A stretch of 51,339 bases of DNA from Monosiga brevicollis MX1 (lineage: Eukaryota > Opisthokonta > Choanoflagellata > Craspedida > Salpingoecidae): NCBI RefSeq assembly GCF_000002865.3, contig NW_001865060.1, forward strand, positions 256,309 through 307,647, in the 5' to 3' direction. The translations under genes were made by a program, and so were the position numbers. Within the stretch, counting starts at the first letter, position 1, and each line of letters starts with the position of its first letter. This document shows positions 46,901-51,339 of this stretch, piece after piece. The notes under the pieces were generated by a model. It did no database searches and was not told the DNA's origin. It was given only the letters and a program-made list of their open reading frames with translations.

Positions 46901-48661
46901 GACTGAATTGGGTCGCCGTGGCCCCTGGACCGTGTTTGCACCACGTGACTCTGCCTTTAACTCGTTTTCGCAGGATGCACTCTTTGAATTGTTCTTGGAA
47001 GCCGATAAGCGAGATGCTTTTTTGAGCCGTCATGTCGCGGTTGGGTTCTACAATCGGACGGCTCTGCAAACAGGCAATATCGTTATGGTGGATGGCCGCC
47101 TCCAGGCCGTACGGCGCGTCGGCGGCTCCATTTTGCTAGGTAACATTGCGGCCGTTGTTGATGCAGAGGCTGTGGCCGACAACGGCGTTGTCCAACAGCT
47201 TGATCAGGTGTTACCTGAGGGTACAGAGCTCAGCACGACCTCGGTGACAACTTCGACCACAACCTTTGCGCCCGAGACAACAACGGAGGCCACGACAACG
47301 ACGACAACGACGACAACGACGACGACGACCGCGACGACCACGACGACTTCATCCACGACCTCGGCAATCTTGGACCGACTAGATTTGCTCGATCAAGCCA
47401 TGGCTGACGGTGTCGGATCCTTTGCAGATGGCGCCTTGGTTCTTTCCGGAGTTGGAGGCGTCCGGCTGGCTGTACCAACGGCACGAACGGAGCTAGGATT
47501 GCACTTTGCGTTTCGCGCAATGGTGGGTGGCTATCTGGTTTCCAAGACCAACGGCTTTGATCGTCTGTACTCGATTCGCGTGCGGTCGACTGGAGTCGTG
47601 GTCGAGGTAGCCTCTGCGACCTACGCCATTCAAACCCTGACGCTTCCGGGACAGTTTCTTGACGGCCAGGTTCACACCGTGACCGTACTTGGTAATAACA
47701 GCCGCCTCTATGCGCGCGTGGATGCGCAAGATGCAGTTCAAGTCGTGACTGGCCCAATTCCCGACTGTGAACCTAATGTTGGCGGCTGCCTGCTGTCCCT
47801 GGGCGAACGGGTGGATGAATATTTAAATTCGTTGTTGCCGATGACCGGCGAGCTCACCGAGGCCTTTCTGTACTTTTCGGTGGAGCGCCTGCTTGCCGAC
47901 CTGAGTGAAGATCAAGAAACAACCACCTCCGGGCAGCACACGACCATGGCTTGGGACTCGACAACAACAGCACCCATGTCAACCAGCTCACCCGTGAGCC
48001 TCTTTGATGTACTCCAAGAGGGGGCCGCCTTGGTCGAGCCAGCCACGGCCAACGTGACTGTGAGTGCCATGAGTACGTCCTTTGATGGCTCGGGTGGCCT
48101 GTTGCTGCAAGAACATCCCGCGGGCTCAGTGCAGCAGGGCTTTGATCTTCGCCTGCAGCTGACAATTAATTCGGGCACCACGGGCTGTACGTGTGACTCT
48201 CGCTGGTTTGCACATATTTTTTTTTTTTGTGTTCTCCCTCGTAAGCTTCTTGTCCCCATGGTGTTGACTGACTTCTATCAACTGTTTTGCCAATGCTTTT
48301 CGTAGACGTTCTTTACAAGGGCACGGCCAACGGTGCAGGCCGCACCATGAGCGTGTTTATTGGCACTAATCAGATTCAAGTTGGCTTCACAATCCAAGGT
48401 GGGGCACAGACCACTTACATTTCGGTGCCCGCAGTCTTGAGCGACGACCAAGCCCATTCAGTGCGGCTTCTTTTGACAACGAACGCATTGGAAGCAAAAG
48501 TAGACGGGGTTGTGGTGGGACAGGTAGCCGTGGCGGCCAGCGGTCTTGGCTTTGTCGACTGCGGGGCAGCTGCTGCCAACTGCATCATGCTTGTGGGCAG
48601 CGGCCCCGGCCATACGGGCCGACTTACCGGCACGCTTGCTCAGCTGGATCTGCTGAATTAG
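34984..48661 (+). CDS. Giant secreted cysteine-repeat protein with concanavalin-like, cupredoxin-like, fasciclin and LamG-like domains
   Basis: The ATG at 34984 opens a signal peptide (MRLDVVVIWLALLSASAVA). Exons join in phase: 34984-35041, 35187-35839, 36055-36075, 36185-36446, 36602-36662, 36864-36956, 37046-37198, 37334-37413, 37502-37555, 37676-37734, 37808-37926, and on to 48306-48661 (TAG). I estimate about 40 exons and 2500-2700 residues. Exon 2 encodes a concanavalin-like domain, and a second copy lies at about 42480-42920. Between and after them run about 23 repeats of about 50 residues (CDDGN-x2-T ... D-x-C-x2-G-x-C ... CH-x3-G-x-C), resembling Dictyostelium CTDC-type repeats. Then come poly-Thr linkers, two cupredoxin-like folds (45840-46525), a fasciclin domain (about 46800-47220) and two LamG-like domains (47360-48661). 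There is no transmembrane or GPI segment at the C terminus, so secretion into matrix or theca is inferred. Splitting into two genes cannot be fully excluded. Confidence 0.75.
36055..36075 (+). other. 21-nt micro-exon of the large secreted gene
   Basis: The preceding exon ends in phase 0 after VDDT and the next begins GRDPCAG. Between them a GTGCAG acceptor and a GTCAGT donor frame exactly seven codons, CLDGICL. These supply the two cysteines missing from that repeat, and the same sequence type recurs as CLDGVC in later repeats, so the micro-exon is well supported. Confidence 0.75.
36751..36835 (+). repeat. Pyrimidine-rich CT tract in an intron
   Basis: About 85 nt of T and C, with CTCTCT and CTTTCTTT units, lie in the intron between 36662 and 36864 of the large secreted gene. 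It probably doubles as an extended polypyrimidine tract. Confidence 0.85.
45760..45828 (+). repeat. Poly-threonine tract 1 (ACA/ACC/ACG codons)
   Basis: Twenty-three consecutive Thr codons form blocks of ACA, ACC, ACA and ACG. They link the last cysteine-rich module to the cupredoxin-like folds of the secreted protein, after a Ser/Thr-rich stretch starting near 45500. A mucin-like O-glycosylated spacer is inferred. Confidence 0.85.
46671..46769 (+). repeat. Poly-threonine tract 2 (mostly alternating ACC/ACT codons)
   Basis: Thirty-three consecutive Thr codons, mostly alternating ACC and ACT, lie between the cupredoxin-like and fasciclin domains. The codon pattern differs from tracts 1 and 3, which points to independent repeat expansion. 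Confidence 0.85.
47292..47330 (+). repeat. Poly-threonine tract 3 (ACG/ACA codons)
   Basis: Thirteen Thr codons, mainly ACG with regularly spaced ACA, lie between the fasciclin domain and the first LamG-like domain, within a wider Thr-rich linker. Confidence 0.85.
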
Positions 48662-48941
48662 CCTTGTGTGCATATCGGGCAGGGCAGGTTGCCAGAATTG
48701 ATGGTCGCTGACTCTTACTTGTTCAGGGTTGCTTAACATGACATTTTCAATTTCTCATGGAGAAAAAATAAAATTAGTTCAACAGTTCTTCGTGCTGCGC
48801 TTGCGGCTTGATGCGGGGCGAAGGATGATGAGAGCTGAGCGCTGCTGGTCGCGCCTTGCATTGAAGAAAAAACGAGACCTGGACCAAATGGACAGTTCTG
48901 CTTGGCTGTGCTGGCGAGGAACGAGTGAGCCAGAGTTGAGG
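48662..48941. other. Short convergent intergenic region
   Basis: Only 280 nt separate the facing stop codons of the secreted gene and the propeller gene, so both 3' untranslated regions must share this stretch or overlap. Apart from the AATAAA at 48767 nothing was recognised. Confidence 0.6.
48767..48772 (+). terminator. Candidate polyadenylation signal AATAAA for the large secreted gene
   Basis: AATAAA lies 106 nt after the TAG at 48661 in the 280-nt gap before the stop codon of the convergent propeller gene. The position is reasonable, but the motif sits in an A-rich stretch and could be chance. Confidence 0.4.
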
Positions 48942-50219
48942 TCACAATATAGCATCTTTGTGGTACCATGCGACTTTGTTGTCATTGGAGCTGGCACTGA
49001 GAACATCCATGTTGCCGTCGTTGTCGAGGTCGGCCGCAAACACGGACCAGGCCGCATCGGCAGCTGTGGAGATGATAATTTGATTTGTAAAGACACCGCT
49101 TCCGTCGTTCCTATACCAGGCGATCTTGTTGTCATCTCTGCTTGCGCTCAAAGCGTCCATGTCCCCGTCGCCGTCGAGGTCTGCCGCATAAACTGACCAG
49201 GCCGCGTCGGCAGCTGTGGAGATGAGCAGCTCGCTTGAGAACCCTTGATCGCCGTCGTTGCGGTACCAAGCAATTTTGTTGTCGTCGTAACTTGCGCTGA
49301 GGACATCAATGTCTTGATCACCATCCAGGTCGGCTGCGTACACGGAACAGGCGTAAGCAGCGTTTGTGGAAATGACAATTTGATCCGAAAAGGACGCATT
49401 GCCATTGTTGCGATACCAGGCAATTTTGTTGTCCGTGCTACTTGCGCTGAGGACATCAGCATCTCCGTCGCCATCGAGGTCGGCCGCGACCACCGACCAG
49501 GCGCTCTGGGCGGAAGTGGTGATGATCAACTCGTTGGAGAAGCCACCGCTGCCGTCGTTGCGATACCACGCGATCTTGTCATCACTGGTACTGGCGCTGA
49601 GGACATCCAGATCTCCATCTCCGTCCAGATCAGCGGCAAAGCTGGCGCGAGCAGAGGTGGCATTCGTGGAGATGACCCTCTGTTCAGAAAAATTACCTTG
49701 ACCGTTGTTGCGGTACCAAGCAATTTTGTTGTCAGTTACACTGGCGCTCAGGACGTCGATGGCGTTGTCGCCGTCCAAGTCGGCTGCGTGAACAGCCCAG
49801 GGCGAGATGGCAGCCGTAGATATAATTATGGGAGCGGAAAATCCACCCATGCCATCGTTGCGGTACCATGCAATCTTGTTATCATTTCGGCTTGCGCTGA
49901 GGACGTCTTGATCCCCGTCACCATCCAGGTCTGCTGCGTACACTGAGCTGGCGGCAATGGCGTCTGTGGATATGATTACGGGCGCATAAATCAACGGCAA
50001 GCGTTGCATCGTTTGCGTCAGTTGCTCAAGCTGTTGCTGGGCCTGCCTGAGCGCCCTGGCCACATCGACGCCGTTGAGCAGCACGGCCCCACTGGTGTTG
50101 AAGTGCAGCGCTCCGCTCGCATCGACCAACAGATTGGCATCCATCATCTCCCCCTCGGGCAACGCCCACACGCTCACCGCAACAAAAGCACATAGCCCCC
50201 AGACCACGAGCAGCCTCAT
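48942..50219 (-). CDS. Secreted single-exon VCBS/FG-GAP seven-repeat propeller protein
   Basis: One uninterrupted frame gives 425 residues from the ATG at 50217-50219. That Met begins a clear signal peptide (MRLLVVWGLCAFVAVSVWA). Upstream in-frame codons encode only low-complexity sequence, so this start was preferred over 50426. A short segment with a Gln-rich helix (ARALRQAQQQLEQLTQTMQ) is followed by seven repeats of exactly 50 residues. Each reads AADLDGDGD-x-DVLSAS-x2-DNKIAWYRN(D/N)G. The D-x-D-G-x(1,2)-D core binds calcium in FG-GAP/VCBS proteins, and seven repeats fit a seven-bladed beta-propeller as in integrin alpha chains and bacterial surface proteins. There is no transmembrane segment. 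The lack of introns contrasts with its neighbours and suggests recent arrival or retroposition (inference). The function is probably extracellular binding; the ligand is unknown. Confidence 0.85.
   Translation of the reverse strand: MRLLVVWGLCAFVAVSVWALPEGEMMDANLLVDASGALHFNTSGAVLLNGVDVARALRQAQQQLEQLTQTMQRLPLIYAPVIISTDAIAASSVYAADLDGDGDQDVLSASRNDNKIAWYRNDGMGGFSAPIIISTAAISPWAVHAADLDGDNAIDVLSASVTDNKIAWYRNNGQGNFSEQRVISTNATSARASFAADLDGDGDLDVLSASTSDDKIAWYRNDGSGGFSNELIITTSAQSAWSVVAADLDGDGDADVLSASSTDNKIAWYRNNGNASFSDQIVISTNAAYACSVYAADLDGDQDIDVLSASYDDNKIAWYRNDGDQGFSSELLISTAADAAWSVYAADLDGDGDMDALSASRDDNKIAWYRNDGSGVFTNQIIISTAADAAWSVFAADLDNDGNMDVLSASSNDNKVAWYHKDAIL
48960..49980 (-). repeat. Tandem 150-bp repeats encoding propeller blades
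   Basis: Seven copies of a 150-bp unit lie head to tail, visible on the plus strand as recurring ACCAGGCAATTTTGTTGTC-like and GACATCC-like blocks. The period is constant with no indels, and DNA-level similarity is high, which indicates recent expansion or ongoing homogenisation. Confidence 0.8.
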
Positions 50220-50356
50220 GAACCCCGCCACTCCACGCTGCTCCACCCTCCCCACCAAACCCAGCGACCGCAAGCCAGCCGCCATCACCACCATCACCAC
50301 CAACAACAGGTCCGAGCCATGCGCCGATCGCGCAGCACGCATCCGAGAAAAAAAAG

Positions 50357-50450
50357 CAACAACAACAACAACAACAACAAAAGACAACAACAAAAGACAA
50401 CAAAAGACAACAATAAAAGACAACAAAAAGCAACAACAAAAAGCAACAAC
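50357..50450 (+). repeat. CAA/AAC-type simple repeat upstream of the propeller gene
   Basis: Runs of CAA with interspersed AAAGA units occupy about 95 nt, 140 nt upstream of the propeller start codon. On the gene's sense strand the tract is TTG-rich, which makes an open frame of Val, Leu and Phe that is not a credible N terminus. Confidence 0.85.
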
Positions 50451-50765
50451 TCATCCAATAAAATAAAAATTTTAAATGAAATGAACGCGTGTAAAATAAA
50501 ATAATCCAGCTGCGTGTGTGTGTGCCACACTCGAGCACTTGTTGACATGTGAGTCGGCAGATGGTGGTGCTGTTGGTAGGTTGGTAGTGCTATGGCCCGC
50601 GTGGCTGGTGTGGCTGGTATGGCTGGTGGGGATGGCCCGGGAATGAAACAGACAAGGCTCAATTGCTCGCTTAACATCCAGGGTGTCGAGCGCGCTCGAG
50701 GGCGACACGAAAGCGTTGACATGTGAGTTGATTTTGTCTTTTTTAAAAGGCGTGGCGCGTCCCTT

Positions 50766-51339
50766 CTATTGCTGGCGTTGCCCGCTGTTGATAGAGTGCG
50801 CAAACAAAACAATGGCATCCCGCTCAGCCACGTCTTGTGCCAGGAAGTGCTTGTTAACGGCCTGGTTAACATGGGACAAATTCACGTGAGAATATTGAGA
50901 ACGAACGGCTGATACAGAAGAGGATGATGGCCCGGGTGAGTACATCTTCACCGGTGGCTTACCTGGACTAGATCTGGTTTTGACTGGCCGCCGTCGATTT
51001 TGTAGTGGCGACCGTAGCGACGAAGGGTGTGCATGCTGAGCAAATTGAAATCAACCTAAATGCCAATCGGGATAAAAAAAAACACACTGAGAGGTACACC
51101 CCTAAAGGCACGCGGGTTGCAAAAGCGAAAAGCGTACGTACCTGGGGGAGGTCTGAGTCGGCAGGAGCAACGCGCCGCTTGCGCTTATCCCGACTAGGAA
51201 CACTAGCAGGCACGGCCGTTGAGATAAACTGCCTATGGTGGTCGCAGATCAGCTCGTGTGGGCACTGCGCGTGTCCCAGCGCACATTCATCCACACAACA
51301 CAGAACGTGAGAGATTGTCCGCAACACAATGTCAGACCT
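50766..51339 (-). CDS. C-terminal part of an unrecognised protein (runs off right edge)
   Basis: Three exons join in phase: 51339-51142 (open to the edge), 51035-50963 (73 nt) and 50908-50766, ending TAG. The first visible exon has a compact Cys/His cluster (CCVDECALGHAQC ... ICDHH) that could bind zinc, then a basic, nuclear-localisation-like stretch (RDKRKRRV). The middle exon is basic too (LQNRRRPVKTR). The last exon looks helical and well behaved (NQAVNKHFLAQDVAERDAIVL). I do not recognise the family. The exon choice rests on phase agreement; an alternative acceptor in the middle exon would break the frame downstream. Function is unknown; a nuclear zinc-binding protein is one possibility. 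Confidence 0.55.

Noticed and set aside
34984-48661. A transmembrane or GPI anchor at the end of the large secreted protein
   Set aside because: The last exon ends in a LamG-like domain (QLDLLN then stop) with no hydrophobic segment.
50220-50872. Upstream extension of the propeller frame and overlapping hydrophobic frames (VVVVVVV, LLLLLLL)
   Set aside because: The CAA/TTG simple repeat read in different frames creates them. The Met at 50219 with a clean signal peptide is the better start.
1-51339. Transposons, virus-like elements, tRNA, rRNA or CRISPR arrays
   Set aside because: No reverse transcriptase, transposase, capsid or integrase signature, terminal repeat pair, cloverleaf or regularly spaced repeat array was recognised by eye. 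A tRNAscan-SE or RepeatMasker run would be decisive.

Overview
The window is eukaryotic nuclear DNA. Genes are split by many short introns (about 50-250 nt) with GT-AG ends, often GTACGT, GTGCGT or GTATGT donors. The protein repertoire looks choanoflagellate-like, probably near Monosiga (inference): an alpha-actinin-type crosslinker, a mosaic receptor with C-type lectin, furin-like, PAN and TNFR-like modules and a tyrosine-rich tail, and DPY30. No virus-like or transposable element, tRNA, rRNA or CRISPR array was recognised. Gene models were built by hand, by joining open frames at GT/AG sites and requiring matching phase across introns.

Layout, left to right. 1-353 (-): start of a C2H2 zinc-finger protein that runs off the left edge. 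1080-10251 (+): a 16-exon, about 2387-residue alpha-actinin relative with two CH domains, about 16 spectrin-like repeats instead of the usual four, and a C-terminal EF-hand region. 10852-24031 (-): a roughly 40-exon, about 3000-residue type I membrane receptor. Its N-terminal ectodomain holds two tandem copies of a block (CLCP cysteine module, Kre9/KNH-like domain, GCC2/GCC3-like repeat, two PAN domains). After these come a C-type lectin domain, furin-like and many TNFR-like cysteine repeats, one transmembrane helix, and a short tail with six tyrosine motifs, an NPxY and a PDZ-ligand-like C terminus. 24032-25338: no secure gene. 25339-25993 (-): DPY30. 26741-33145 (-): an about 1993-residue protein joining a UBE2J-type ubiquitin-conjugating domain to ankyrin-like and armadillo-like segments and a RING finger. 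34984-48661 (+): a very large secreted protein with concanavalin-like domains, about 23 cysteine-rich CDDGN repeats, poly-threonine linkers, cupredoxin-like folds, a fasciclin domain and C-terminal LamG-like domains. 48942-50219 (-): a single-exon secreted seven-repeat VCBS/FG-GAP propeller. 50766-51339 (-): 3' end of an unrecognised gene.

The genes do not form an operon-like system. Shared themes are extracellular adhesion and recognition (receptor, large secreted protein, propeller) and intracellular response (phosphotyrosine docking tail, actin crosslinking, ubiquitin ligation). The most unusual items are the E2-RING single-chain protein, the receptor with its duplicated ectodomain block and docking tail, and the greatly lengthened alpha-actinin.
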